A stretch of DNA of 64,000 nucleotides from NCBI GenBank assembly GCA_030686995.1, contig CM060691.1, positions 90,207,055 through 90,271,054 of the forward strand. Direction: 5' to 3'. The position numbers were made by a program, and so were the translations under genes. The notes under the pieces were generated by a model. The model did not search any database and was not told where the DNA came from. It worked only from the letters and a program-made list of their open reading frames with translations. Below, one piece after another: positions 1 through 10,871 of this stretch. Every line of letters starts with the position of its first letter. Positions within the stretch are counted from its first letter, which is position 1. This DNA is from Artemisia argyi. Taxonomy: Eukaryota > Streptophyta > Magnoliopsida > Asterales > Asteraceae.

Positions 1-2
1 AG

Positions 3-3000
3 GGGAAGAAAGGTAGCAAGTCTGGGAGCTCTGGTAGTTCTACCAAGTCTACACGAAAGAGGGGAACACTTAAGTTCACCATTCCAGTCAAGAAACCTGA
101 ATCTATTCCTGAACCCACTCAACCACCTTCTCCAAAACCGTCTGACTCAGAAACCGAATCCGATGAAGGTCCAGTTTATAGGGAAGCCTATGCAAACATC
201 AACAAGAAGGTTAATCTTGAAGATCTTGATGATATGGACATGTCTTTCGAAGATTGGGACAGAAACATTGATGAATTTGCTGAAAATGCTGAATACCCAA
301 CAACGTTCAATCAAAGACCTTTAACTGAGGCAGACACTAAATTGGAAGAAGAAAGGTTAAAGAAAGAGAAGCTGAAGGAACCAATGACTGCTGAACAAGA
401 AGCTGCTCACTCAAACATAGGCCTCTCAGTGGAAGAAGAAAATGAAAGAGCTCTTAATTTGGGTCTCCTCCACAGCAAAATAGACACCTTCCAAGCTGGT
501 CAACCTCCACCTCCTTTGTTTTCTCAAATAAACGAAGCAGGCGGATCTAGCAGAATTCCTGAGTCCACTACAGGAACCAATGCTGCTATGATTGTCTACG
601 AAACCCCCACAGTATCACCTACAGATGTAGAAATGCTAAATGCTTCAGCAAGAGGAGAAGAGGAAGAGGAGGACCATATGGATACTGATGTTCCATATCT
701 TTTGACCATGGAAGAGATGGAGATCAGAAAAAGGGCTCAAGAAGAAGAGTTAAAAAGAAAACAAGAAGCTGAAGAGGCTAGGCTTGAGGAGTTAGAACAA
801 GCCAAATTGGAAGAAGCAATTCGTATGGAAGAAAGCAGAAAAGCTGAAGAGGCAGCCAAACTTGCAGAAGATAAGAAAAGAAAAGAAGAAGAAGCCAAGC
901 TTGCAGAAGATCTTAGGCTTAAGGCAGTAGCAGCCAAATTAGCAGAAGAACTAAAGCTTAAGGCAGAAGCTGACAGACTGACTGAAGAGCAAAGATTACA
1001 GGAGGAGGCTGCCAAAGACAAGAAAGTTGATGCCAAGGATAAACCCGAATCACAAAGAGGAGATGATAAGGACATAACCACCCACATTGAATCCTCACAA
1101 TCATCACCTCCAGCATCTGAATCCACACATGACGAATCAATCAAGAAACCCACAAGTACAAAAGCCTCTGCTGCATCCAAGTTTATTAAGAAGGCTTTTA
1201 GGAGAGTTCATGAAAAGAAGAAAAGCAATTTAGAAGATCAAGTTGAATCACTAGCAAGTCAAGTTGCTGAAATGACAAAGCTTAATACGAATGTCCAAGA
1301 ACTGCAAGAAAAGGTAGATACCTTCTTAGCCAAGGATGTACAAGATAACTTGGAAGCTACATTAGCTGCTCAAGCACATCAGTATATGGAACAATTAGTT
1401 GCTGAATTAAAAGATTTGCTGGCACCAATGAGAGGTGAACTCACCAAGTTTGCAGAACAAGCTGTCAAGAAAGTGATCAGATCTACCTCATTTACTCTCC
1501 GAGCAGACAAATCAACTCTACCACAACCAGAGTTGTCAATGGACGAATTAGAAACCCAACTCTTAGACAAATTGGCAAGTAAATTCACCTTGTCACCTGA
1601 CGAAGCTAAAGTCCTGGAAGCTTTAAAAGCCAAGATGTCTAAAGAATCCTGCAGAACTGAGGCCGACAAACTGAAGCGTCAAAGAGATGATGATGACAAG
1701 GATCCTAACTCACAGGCTAAGAAACAAAAACAAGCCGAAGGACCCTCATCTCAACCAAAAGAACCTGTCATTCCTTCATCTACCACAACATCTACTCAAC
1801 AACCCAAGGCATCGGGTTCTGGTCCTAAAGCCCATGAACACTTTGAATACACAGGCGGAGACGAGATTCCTCAGACCAATGAAATACCAGAACCGTCATC
1901 TACAAAGAAGAAAGAAAGGAAACGAAAACATCATCAGCACAAACCTGACACCTCTTCTAAAGGCACAGAACCTAAGAAACCGAAAAACATTCTCAATTGG
2001 CTTGACGAAGACAAAACTGCCGATTACTCCTGGTTTGACAAGATGATTAATTCGCAACCACCACTGGCAGATGATCAAGAACCTCTCGATGGTCGAACAG
2101 TGGAATACGCTCAGTTGATTCAACATAAATTTCACATGAAAAAGATGAACAAGAAAGAGTTACGAAGAATCAAGAATGATGTGTTCAATCTTCTGAAAGA
2201 TCGGTCTGCTAACTCCATTGAACTTGAATATCATCTAGAAAATATTGCTCGAGCAATGTCAAGCAATATTGACTGGATCAATCCTGAATCTCACGTCGAT
2301 CCAGTCACAAGGAAGACAACACCATACATAACTGACTGGTCCAAATCACTGCCTATGATTGGAAAGCCAAAGGAACCAAAGATACCTTATGTTTACTTCT
2401 TCAACACTGACCTGGACTTTCTTCAGCATGGCAACACCGTCGAGAAAAGATATGCTACTTCACTCACACTTTCCATTCCCGCTGCTCGTTACTTAAACAA
2501 CGCAATCGAAGAAGAAGCTACAATGTTGTTTAGTGACAAACTCGTGCCTTATGACAGAAATGCACTTTACGGGATTCACCACTGGCCCGATAACCGTGCA
2601 CAATACTACCGGAGCAGCAGACTTAGTCAAACAATGGGAGAAGTAATGAGTGACTTGAAGATCGTTTCCGTTCAGTTCATCTCCACCATCACTCACTTCG
2701 GGTACTCCTTCCTCAATAAGATCGTGCTCAAAAGACTTGATGAACAAGAGTACGTGATTTCTGAGTCAGACTTTCCTCGACTACTTCTTAATGACATTGA
2801 AGATATGTATCTACTCAAAGTCCAAGGAAAGCTGCGCAACCTACCCAAGGACATGCAGCTTGCCTTCATCACTGCTCTACTTATCTTCATGAGACACATC
2901 GTCATCAAAGAACGAGTAGAAGATCTTGAACTTGGAGTAGACAGTTATCAGAAGAAGCTAAATCTCACCAAACCTAACCTTTTCAACATCCCCAACCTTC

Positions 3001-3335
3001 AACACCAATCTCAATACACCTTGATCAGGCATCCGGCATTTAGGTTCACATACCGCAGTGTAAACGGTCGAAACTACTTCATGGCCTATGATGAAATCCA
3101 TAAGTTCTGTGATGAAACCCTGAAGTTCGTCAGAGATGGAATCAAAAGCAGATTAGATGACATAGCACTGCGCAAATCCAAAAGGTGGAATACTGATGAG
3201 GCCAGACAAGCTCGCAGATTCATTACAAGGATTGAGAACCGGTTGAAGTGTAGGGATCAGATAAGGAGATTGGAAAGCTACGTAGGAGGCAGACCTAGAT
3301 TTCCGGTGTTGACGTTTCAAAGACCAGAATGGTAG
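3..3335 (+). CDS. Accessory (env-position) ORF of element A, 5' partial
   Basis: The frame is open from base 3, upstream of the first Met at 234, so the gene starts before the window and at least 1110 residues are encoded without a stop. Numbering from the Met at 234: an acidic N-terminus; a Lys/Glu/Ala-rich coiled coil at about 159-265 with repeated AKLAED-type units; a basic patch (KFIKKAFRRVHEKKK); a second coiled coil; two nuclear-localisation-like basic clusters near 480 and 558 (KKKERKRKHHQHK); and a C-terminal domain of about 580-1033 beginning NILNWLDEDKTADYSWFDKM. The C-terminal part resembles proteins that accompany copia pol genes in Asteraceae genomes. Function is unknown; no signal peptide or membrane segment is seen, so an envelope role is not supported. 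The ORF ends EW-TAG, followed by a non-coding spacer. Confidence 0.75.
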   Translation, partial: GKKGSKSGSSGSSTKSTRKRGTLKFTIPVKKPESIPEPTQPPSPKPSDSETESDEGPVYREAYANINKKVNLEDLDDMDMSFEDWDRNIDEFAENAEYPTTFNQRPLTEADTKLEEERLKKEKLKEPMTAEQEAAHSNIGLSVEEENERALNLGLLHSKIDTFQAGQPPPPLFSQINEAGGSSRIPESTTGTNAAMIVYETPTVSPTDVEMLNASARGEEEEEDHMDTDVPYLLTMEEMEIRKRAQEEELKRKQEAEEARLEELEQAKLEEAIRMEESRKAEEAAKLAEDKKRKEEEAKLAEDLRLKAVAAKLAEELKLKAEADRLTEEQRLQEEAAKDKKVDAKDKPESQRGDDKDITTHIESSQSSPPASESTHDESIKKPTSTKASAASKFIKKAFRRVHEKKKSNLEDQVESLASQVAEMTKLNTNVQELQEKVDTFLAKDVQDNLEATLAAQAHQYMEQLVAELKDLLAPMRGELTKFAEQAVKKVIRSTSFTLRADKSTLPQPELSMDELETQLLDKLASKFTLSPDEAKVLEALKAKMSKESCRTEADKLKRQRDDDDKDPNSQAKKQKQAEGPSSQPKEPVIPSSTTTSTQQPKASGSGPKAHEHFEYTGGDEIPQTNEIPEPSSTKKKERKRKHHQHKPDTSSKGTEPKKPKNILNWLDEDKTADYSWFDKMINSQPPLADDQEPLDGRTVEYAQLIQHKFHMKKMNKKELRRIKNDVFNLLKDRSANSIELEYHLENIARAMSSNIDWINPESHVDPVTRKTTPYITDWSKSLPMIGKPKEPKIPYVYFFNTDLDFLQHGNTVEKRYATSLTLSIPAARYLNNAIEEEATMLFSDKLVPYDRNALYGIHHWPDNRAQYYRSSRLSQTMGEVMSDLKIVSVQFISTITHFGYSFLNKIVLKRLDEQEYVISESDFPRLLLNDIEDMYLLKVQGKLRNLPKDMQLAFITALLIFMRHIVIKERVEDLELGVDSYQKKLNLTKPNLFNIPNLQHQSQYTLIRHPAFRFTYRSVNGRNYFMAYDEIHKFCDETLKFVRDGIKSRLDDIALRKSKRWNTDEARQARRFITRIENRLKCRDQIRRLESYVGGRPRFPVLTFQRPEW

Positions 3336-3576
3336 AAATTTGTAAGAACTTGATTTGATTTGTCAATACTATTCTTCATAATGGCTTGTGCACACATTAC
3401 AGTGCACAACCCGAACTTGTAAAGAAAGGACCCTGAGGTACGCATCAGTGCCTCAATCCTAATATAAGGAGCGAAGGCTTCTTACTTTTGAGTAGAATTA
3501 ATCAAATGTTTTATGATTTTCATAATTTTGCTCAAAAGGACAAGTATTTCACCTCAATAAGACCTAATCACTTGTT

Positions 3577-3585
3577 GAGGGGGAG
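3577..3585 (+). promoter_or_regulatory. Polypurine-tract-like motif 1 (GAGGGGGAG)
   Basis: Identical to the core next to the 3' LTR at 5619-5626 but 2 kb upstream. Multiple PPT copies before the 3' LTR are a known Sirevirus signature. Confidence 0.55.
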
Positions 3586-3708
3586 CACTTGTCAAACAAA
3601 ACTACTTTGTTCTAAATCAAAAGTTCTTGGTGAATCTCCCCATAAAACTCAAAAAGGCATATTTTAATCTAAAAGATTATCAAAAACATCATTTAATATG
3701 CTATTTTT

Positions 3709-3717
3709 GAGGGGGAG
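3709..3717 (+). promoter_or_regulatory. Polypurine-tract-like motif 2 (GAGGGGGAG)
   Basis: Second exact copy, 124 bases after the end of the first, again following a T-rich stretch. Confidence 0.55.
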
Positions 3718-4140
3718 AAAATGAAAAAGGTGATTAAAATATAAATGGTCAAAAAGCTAAAAGTTGTATCTTGTGCGAGCCAGACTCAGAATTGACCCAG
3801 GAATTGACGAAACAATAAAAGTTAGTAATCTCGAAAAGACTTATCCTCGACGGGTAATAACATCAAGTTAGTTACTAGAGCTAGTTGTCACCTAAAAGCT
3901 GACAATGGATCTCTTTAACTAACCACGTAAGCGTGTCTCAAAAAGGATTTGTCTTAGTAGAAATGTACCGTCTCGAGAAACTTTCTGTGGACTTGACCAG
4001 GCCGGGTTATAACTTCAAGCTAGTCCAACTAGTGATGTAAGCGTGTCTCGAATCGGTCCTGTTCACTGAAAGTGGATCAATTCAAAATGCTTGCTCCTCC
4101 TGCATGTGCAAATTTAGTAAATACTCATGAGCACATGTGA

Positions 4141-4148
4141 AGGGGGAG
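4141..4148 (+). promoter_or_regulatory. Polypurine-tract-like motif 3 (AGGGGGAG)
   Basis: Third copy in the element A spacer, in the context GTGAAGGGGGAGCCC. Confidence 0.5.
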
Positions 4149-5618
4149 CCCTTCAAAAAGTGTACACAAAACTCTCAAAGTGTTAACCAAAATATTTGAT
4201 TATCACAAGCACTTTGAGAGATTTTCAATCAAAGGTTTCTTGGCTACTGTCGGTTAATCAAGGAGTTATAAGGTGATTAAGATAGGTATAACCGTCCTAT
4301 GATCCGCCAGAGCCGGAGGGATCTACCCAAGGACATCTCCCATAGTTAGAATTAGAAGTCCTTAGGTATGATACGAAAAAAGGAGAAAAGAATGAAAGGG
4401 AAAGAAGGAGTTGAAGAATTAAAAAGAAATGTAAAAGAAAAGGGTGAAAAGAAATAGCCCTCCATATGTTCAACCTTAGGGCAGACACCGGGTTCAACTC
4501 GTATGCTACTGGTTGTTGCTAAGGCAACACCGGTATTGAAGACAAAGTCGTCATGGACCCAGTGACGCAATGCACTAAGCCTTCTTAACCACTCAAGTTC
4601 TCTTAAAAGAGCTTGTTTCATTCTCACGGGGAACCAGTGTAATCTATCAACTTATCTCTTAGAGATGGTTGATATTGAAGCAGGAGACCCCTCCCTAGTC
4701 TCCGCATAGGAAACCTAAGTGTGCACTTATAGAGTCTAGAGCCTTGAGATACATCAAAGATCTCCTAGGAACACTTAGTATTTCTACAACTGGTGTTCTA
4801 CATCAATGGACACCAGCTGTATATTATCGAGTCCTTCGCAGATCTTAGCAATCTGCCGAGAACGTTTATGAGAGGATTACAAATGTATTTCTCAATGATT
4901 GAACGGAAATTCCTGCCAGGGTCAACATCAAACAGCCCTGACAGCAGGTCACTTCAGTAACCCCACAAGGGTTACGCTTAGTGTTCGCGGTGGTTCCATA
5001 GCGGTCTACAGTCGTGGAGTGATCCCCAGCGACTCACCCAGTCATTGAGCTACTTAGTAGGTCTCGTAAGCTCCTTCGGGAGTATCTGATATGGGAACGG
5101 CCTTGATAAGGATTAGAAGGAGTCTTCACACTATGCTGTTGACGAACTCTAATTCCTTATCAGTAAGTACCGGTTGTTTATTGCTAACTGTTTACTTGCA
5201 GGTACATCCCCTCCATGATAGTAGATTCCAACATGCTCATACATACATCTTGAAGCAAATGATAGCTCCCCCAAAGATCTTAGCACCACAAAGTTCAAAA
5301 GAAAAATTCTACGCCAATAAGAAGAATCAACAAAGTATAAAGACTAAAGATCTTAGAGTATGAAAAGGAACTTCGTGCACGTGAAAGTATAAGTCCAAAG
5401 ATGTATGAGTATGTTGGAATGACGGACAACCACCACAGACGCAGGAGTGACAAACGGCAGACTACTTCATAACACAATCACTACATCATCACCAAAGAAC
5501 AAAGACATAGAGCAAAGTACATTTATTATACAACAATTTTTGAAGACGTCTAAAGTTTTACATGTCACAAGTCAACGACAAAGATGAAGACGTCGAGCAA
5601 CCGTGATGACCGACCCTT

Positions 5619-5627
5619 AGGGGGAGA
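5619..5627 (+). promoter_or_regulatory. Functional polypurine tract of element A
   Basis: AGGGGGAGA lies one base before the TG that opens the 3' LTR, the expected site for priming plus-strand DNA synthesis. Confidence 0.75.
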
Positions 5628-5628
5628 T

Positions 5629-5961
5629 TGTTGGGATCATACTTTTGTATTTAGTCAAGTCTCGGTCATTATCTTTTATAATAGGTTGCTTAGTTATTTA
5701 TTTCATTATGTTTAAGTTACTAGGCTTATGTATTAAAGACCAATGGGCCTTGAAGCCCACGCTTAAGATAAATGAGGGAGGAAGGGAGTATTGCCCTACT
5801 CCTCCCCTATATATACTAAGCTTATGTAACCTTGAATATTGTTGGTTATTTGAATATCTTAATGAAACTCTTGTTCTTTCACTCTTCATAATCTTATAAT
5901 CAACCATCTCTTATTCTCATCTTATTTCTTATACTTGTATTTACTAAATGGTGACCTAACA
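5629..5961 (+). repeat. 3' LTR of element A (333 bp)
   Basis: It starts TGTTGGGATC immediately after the polypurine tract and ends GACCTAACA, giving TGTT...AACA ends. A TATA-like CTATATATAC lies near 5808-5817. The partner LTR is outside the window, so the boundaries come from the terminal motifs only. Confidence 0.7.
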
Positions 5962-6677
5962 TTATGTACATACATGAGATTATAAATATTTATTTTACCG
6001 AGTGCAGGATTACTCCCCTTTACCAAAAAAAAAGATTATAAGTATCAAAATAAAATCATGTAGTAGTTAAGAAAGTGAAATAAAATATATTTGATCTTGT
6101 TGGGTAAAGTGCGGGTTCTTAAACATTACAAAACTATAGATTTAAATATTGTGCAAGTATTAAATATTTAATATATTTTTATAGAAAAAAATCTAAACAT
6201 TATAAAACAATAGATTTATAAATCTTCACACTATTTTTGACTTTAAAATGGATTTATTGAAATCTTTTTACCTGTACCGGTTCTAAATCTAGTAAACAAG
6301 CGTATAACATTATTGATAACGTTTTTAATAATGAAAAACACAGTGATCCCATTTGGGTAAAGTTCATAAATTAAAATTGAAATAGAATGTTAATGAATGA
6401 AAACATAAACTATTGAAGTTTTTATGAAAAAGAGAGAGATATGAAAGCCTATAGGTATAGGTCATAAGGTGTTAAGAGTGTTAGACAACTGCATTTGGAG
6501 ATATCTGTTTTACCAAACTTATATTGTTTGAGTTGTTTCCTACTAGCTTCCCATTGTAAATTTAAGATGGAAAAATTTTTTCGTTGGTGCAGAATTTAAG
6601 ATGGAAAATAACAAGTTACCAAACTACTTCTTAATAATAGTCATTGACGTTGACTTTGAATTACGCAAGCGAGACTT

Positions 6678-6685
6678 TATATAAA
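6678..6685 (+). promoter_or_regulatory. TATA box of the ankyrin/PGG gene
   Basis: TATATAAA lies 153 bases upstream of the chosen start codon at 6838. A transcription start near 6710 and a 5' leader of about 125 bases would fit. The stretch 5962-6677 before it is AT-rich with no gene seen. Confidence 0.5.
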
Positions 6686-6837
6686 TCATAGAACGCATCT
6701 TCAACTAACCACGCTTATAATTATACGTTAACATACACAACATACTGCTCGGTCGAACGTAAAGGTAGTCAAATCGCATAATTCAACTTTCTAATGTGTC
6801 TTAGTTACGCTTTAATTGATTATTCATATGAGATGTC

Positions 6838-9800
6838 ATGCAGATGCAGCAGCAACCACAACAGGTAATCGCCATTCCGGTTTCTCAAAATGCTTACTCA
6901 GGTCCACCACCACCGAATCTACCTCGTCGAGATCTACTTGATGGTAATATTTGTTATCATCCATTTTAAGCCTATGGTTTTCTTTATTATTAATGCAACT
7001 CTTTGTAAAGTTTCTTGGAATAATTGGATACGTTTTATCTTAGACACGGGTTAATACATGCGGAGATTATTGTACTTTTGGTTCTTGTTTACTTTGATTT
7101 TTTTTACTGTTTTGCACTGCAATTACTAGTACTACTTAATTTATCAACTATTTAATTCACACTCGAATTACTGCGTTATAGGAACCGTAAAATATTACTA
7201 CGAAATATGTGTCCCTCTATATGAAGCAGCCATGAAAGCTGATTGGAAATCTGCTAAAGCCATTATCGATCGTTACCCACACTTAGAGTTGTTAGGTGTA
7301 GTATTCCCACAAATGGGGAAACAACACTTCACATTGCAACATCGGCAAACAAAAACAAAAAAGTGGAAATGTTTGTGGAAAATCTAGTAGGTTTGATGAA
7401 AAAAGAAGATTTGGCACTGCAAAATGAAGGTTACAACACTGCCCTCTATCTGGCAGCTGCAGTTGGAAACATGAAAACAGTGAAGATTATGTTGGAAAAG
7501 AATAGAGACTTGCTGACAATCCGTGGTACTGATGGACAATTTATGCCGTTATATATGGCCGCCTTGTATGGATATCATGACGTAGTGAAGTATCTGTATA
7601 ATGAGTCGAATGATTTGAATGATGCTGGTTGGACACCTCAGAATCGTGGCGAGCTTCTTGAGAGATGTGTGGAGAATAATATGTTCAGTAAGCACAACTA
7701 AAGTATATCTAATTAGTCGATCGATACACCCATTCTAGCATTTCATTGTTCATCATTAAGAGAAACAGGTATAGCAGCGCACACTGGAGCCACTAATTTC
7801 GACGTGGCACACCAAGTGGCGCCGCCACCCGTCCACCGCCACAGTGCCTTCGTCCGCCACTTCCTATTTCGCCACTTAAGTGGCGTGAAAAAATAAAAAA
7901 TAAATAAATAAATTGTGTGTGTGAGTGTTTTGTTTTAATTGGGTATGATGGCCCCAAATGAGGGAACGTGACATGCCACTAGTGAAGGGTTGTTTAGAGT
8001 GTCAGAAAGTTGGGATGCTGAAGTAGCGTTGAGGTGACAGAAAAGATGAAAGTGGCATCTTGTCACGCCTAGTGCTCTAATTTTTTTCAATCTTTTTAAA
8101 GAAAACATCATTGTAATCAAAGGAAAAAGGGTGGCAATAAAACTTTAAAAATTATCTTATGTTTTAAAGTGAATTAGAGCACTAGGCGAAAACATCATTG
8201 CTACTAGGAATGTTGGGTTTGTTAAATCGTGATATGCAACCATTTTAACTGCATATTTAAATATAGAAAATCATCGATGGTCGTTGATTTTCTATATTAT
8301 GGTTATATGTTTTTCTAAAAGTAAATATGTTGGTAAGTTATATGTTTTATGCATCCTTATTTTTGTTTCTTTGTTGCCTTTTTAGATGTTGCACTACGGA
8401 TACTTGAAAAGCACCAAGGACTTGCTAATAATGGAAGTATACTTGGAGCTTTGGCTCGAAAGTCCGATGCATTCTTTGAAACAAAATCTAATACAATCAA
8501 GAGAACCTTTAGTTGGGGTAAACATCTCTGTTATTCCATTAATTGACTACACTAAATAGTTTTATAAATTTATATGAAAATAAAAGATTGTTAAGTTAAA
8601 GTAAGGGATCGATATGATGTAGAAAGAAATACTATAAAGAGAGTCCCACTAAACACTTCAAAATAGCCTAACTTCATGACTTTTGCAAAACAGTGAAACA
8701 CATCATTTTAAGGTGTGAGACCTGCTTATTCGCCAATCCGCATATTGTGAAACACTTATAAATTCATATCGTGAAACACTTCATGACTTTTTATTTAATG
8801 AAAGTTGGTAGGGACAATTGGTTTTTTCTGTCTACAAAAAGGACTTGTGAAACACTTATAAACTCATAAAACAAACATACAGTAAATTATTTTGTTGTTT
8901 TCAGCTTGTGATGTCATCGGTTTGAAAGTGGAAGTTTCCGAAAAGAAAAGTGACGCGTTGGCAATACTAAAAATAATTTTGAACAACTTAAAAACAAAGC
9001 CAATGGATGAAATTTATAACATACTAAGAGGGCCGCCACATCAGAGTAGAATTGCTGGGTCTCCTGATGCCAAGATCACATACCCTTCCCGGGTAATGTT
9101 TATTGCTGCGCAAGAGGGCAATACTAAGTTTATAGTTGAGCTCATTCGCCTGTATCCTGATCTGATATGGATGGTAAACGATCAGGGGCTAAGCATATTT
9201 CACATTGCTGTCGAGAATCGTCACGAGGGTATTTACAACCTATTGTACGAGATAGGCACAATGAGAAATAATATAACTGTTCTCCGAGATGAGCATAGGA
9301 ACAATATATTGCATTTAGTTGGGCAGCCTGCGAATCGGAAGAGATTCCAGAATGCACCAGGTGTTGCTTTACAGATGCAACAAGAGCTATTATGGTTTCA
9401 GGTACATATACATATGTTCCTCAATGAGCTTCACAGATTCTTAAGTTGTATACGTACAGCTCGTGTTTCCTATCTCTTTCACTACTAGTGTAACGATGTA
9501 ATAGTCTATCGCTAATGTTTGTGCTGCAGGAAGTAGAGTCTATTACCCCCCCATTATTATAGAAATCAAAAGAACAAAGATGGTTTAACACCACATGACT
9601 TACTCACTCTGAAACACAATGATCTAGTCAAAGATGGAGAGATATGGATGAAAGAAATAGCTCAACAATGCATGGTGGTAGCAGCACTTATTGCCACCAT
9701 GGTATTCACAGTTGCTTTTACAGTTCCCGGTGGATATGCCCAAAGCAATGACAAAAACAATGGTATCCCTGTCTTCTATTCAAAAGCAGCCTTTAAGGTT

Positions 9801-10172
9801 TTCGTTGTGGCAGATGCCATTTCTCTATTCTCTTCTTCAGCTTCAATTCTTCACATGTTCTTATCTATCTTCACCTCTCGTTATGCTGAACATGATTTTT
9901 TAGAATCATTGCCCAAGAAGTTGATAGTTGGTCTATCATATCTTTTCCTATCTATCATAACTATGATAATCGCTTTCAGCGTCAGCTTTTTCGTACTTTA
10001 CCATAATAGCTTGCTATGGATGCCTATCATTATCTGCATAATTGCTGTCATTCCATTGACTCGAATAATTAAGCTGCAATATTTTTTATTTTTCGATGTA
10101 TTTAGCTCAACATATGGTTCTAGGTTTAAGCCCAAGAAACAAGTTCTTTATTATGAAAACCCAAGGGTCTAA
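6838..10172 (+). pseudogene. Ankyrin-repeat/PGG-domain membrane protein (ITN1/ACD6-like), two frameshifts
   Basis: Five exons with good GT/AG borders: 6838-6943, 7182-7687, 8386-8517, 8905-9401 and 9530-10172. The start at 6838 is chosen because the other nearby ATGs meet stops. The product has a Gln/Pro-rich N-terminus, ankyrin-type repeats (for example NGETTLHIAT, NTALYLAAAVGN, SIFHIAVENRHEG) and a C-terminal PGG domain (VPGGY) with about four hydrophobic membrane segments, ending FKPKKQVLYYENPRV. Plant members of this family sit in membranes and some act in defence or salt signalling. One base appears missing at about 7289-7292 in exon 2, and one C appears extra in a C7 run at 9546-9552 in exon 5; each throws the conserved frame. 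Everything else is preserved, so it is either a young pseudogene or a gene with two sequence errors. Confidence 0.8.
8066..8188. repeat. Fold-back with 17-bp perfect arms in intron 2 of the ankyrin gene
   Basis: CGCCTAGTGCTCTAATT (8066-8082) is the exact reverse complement of 8172-8188. GAAAACATCATTG also occurs twice in direct orientation (from 8101 and from 8188). It could be a small MITE or a hairpin; no target duplication was identified. Confidence 0.45.
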
Positions 10173-10424
10173 GCGTGTAACCATTGTTGTTTAATGTTTG
10201 TAATGCTTTATTTTAAGTAGTGCTTTTTGAAACTAAGGGTTGTAAGTTGAATGTAGACAGATTACATATTTTTCCTAAGACATGCAGAACATGCTTTATT
10301 AGCAGCATTCGTTTTATTACTTATTTATGTTCCTAAGCTATAGAGTATAGATCCAGTGACTTGAGTGACATTTACATAAAGGGGCATTGGATATTCTCTT
10401 CACCTGTTATTAGACAAATGCTAA

Positions 10425-10604
10425 GACTATGTTTATTGGTGACCTAAAGTCACAACCGGTCACAAGAGATTGTCAATTTGTGGTCACTTGGTGACCTAAA
10501 GTCACAACCGATTGCCACATGTCAATTTGTGATTGGTTGAAAGGGGAGAATCGGTCGTGACCCCAACCCACAACCCACACCAAAGGTCACCAATAAACAT
10601 AGTC
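10425..10604. mobile_element. PIF/Harbinger-like MITE (180 bp)
   Basis: Perfect 21-bp terminal inverted repeats (10425-10445 and 10584-10604, beginning GACTATGTTTATTGGTGACC) are flanked by TAA on both sides (10422-10424 and 10605-10607). A 3-bp TAA/TTA duplication is the PIF/Harbinger hallmark. Internally a 21-bp stretch is directly repeated at 10438-10458 and 10490-10510 (52-bp period). It has no coding capacity. Confidence 0.8.
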
Positions 10605-10871
10605 TAATGGGGTGCATTCCCCAATCAACCGAAGCAACAACCGCATCCCCGCCCCTAGCACAACCAATCCCGACCGCGTTCCCACCCCCAAAAATTGAAG
10701 TTGTGGTCAGCAACCCAACTGAAACAATTGCACACTTTCTCATTTTTTTTCTAGCCGTTGGGTACTTTTAATACAAAAAAATAAAAAATAAAAATTATAA
10801 CCCTACTTCTCTTTTACATTTTTATATTCTTATCTTCTCCATTCTATTAACTATTTACCAACTCTAAAAAT

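Larger units (their letters stand above)
3336..5618 (+). other. Non-coding 3' spacer of element A
   Basis: No convincing gene is present in these 2.3 kb. It holds three internal AGGGGGAG motifs and a diverged repeated block (about 3829-3955 and 3970-4046, sharing GTAAGCGTGTCTC). Purine-rich sequence occurs around 4370-4460. The short ORF at 5091-5363 has no recognisable composition or homology. Confidence 0.6.
1..5961 (+). mobile_element. Element A: 3' part of a Sirevirus-like Ty1/copia retrotransposon
   Basis: The window opens inside an LTR retrotransposon on the plus strand. What is visible is a long accessory (env-position) ORF, a 2.3-kb non-coding 3' spacer with repeated AGGGGGAG polypurine motifs, and a 3' LTR with TGTT...AACA ends. 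A large ORF downstream of pol and several polypurine copies before the 3' LTR are known Sirevirus traits; gag, pol and the 5' LTR lie outside the window, so the copia assignment is inferred. The five bases after the LTR (TTATG, 5962-5966) should be the target duplication but cannot be checked. Confidence 0.7.

Noticed and set aside
737..1180. 147-codon minus-strand ORF rich in Ser/Ala/Leu
   Set aside because: It is the antisense shadow of the Lys/Glu/Ala coiled coil in the element A ORF; codon bias of the coil keeps the other strand open.
5160..5203. GTAAGT...CTAAC...TTGCAG, looks like a perfect intron
   Set aside because: Only about 40 bp, shorter than known plant introns, and no coding sequence flanks it.
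5091..5363. 90-codon ORF in the element A spacer
   Set aside because: No recognisable domain, no conserved composition, lies in a non-coding retrotransposon spacer.
7765..7870. GC-rich block with repeated CGCCAC in intron 2
   Set aside because: No terminal repeats or duplications could be defined; too short to assign.
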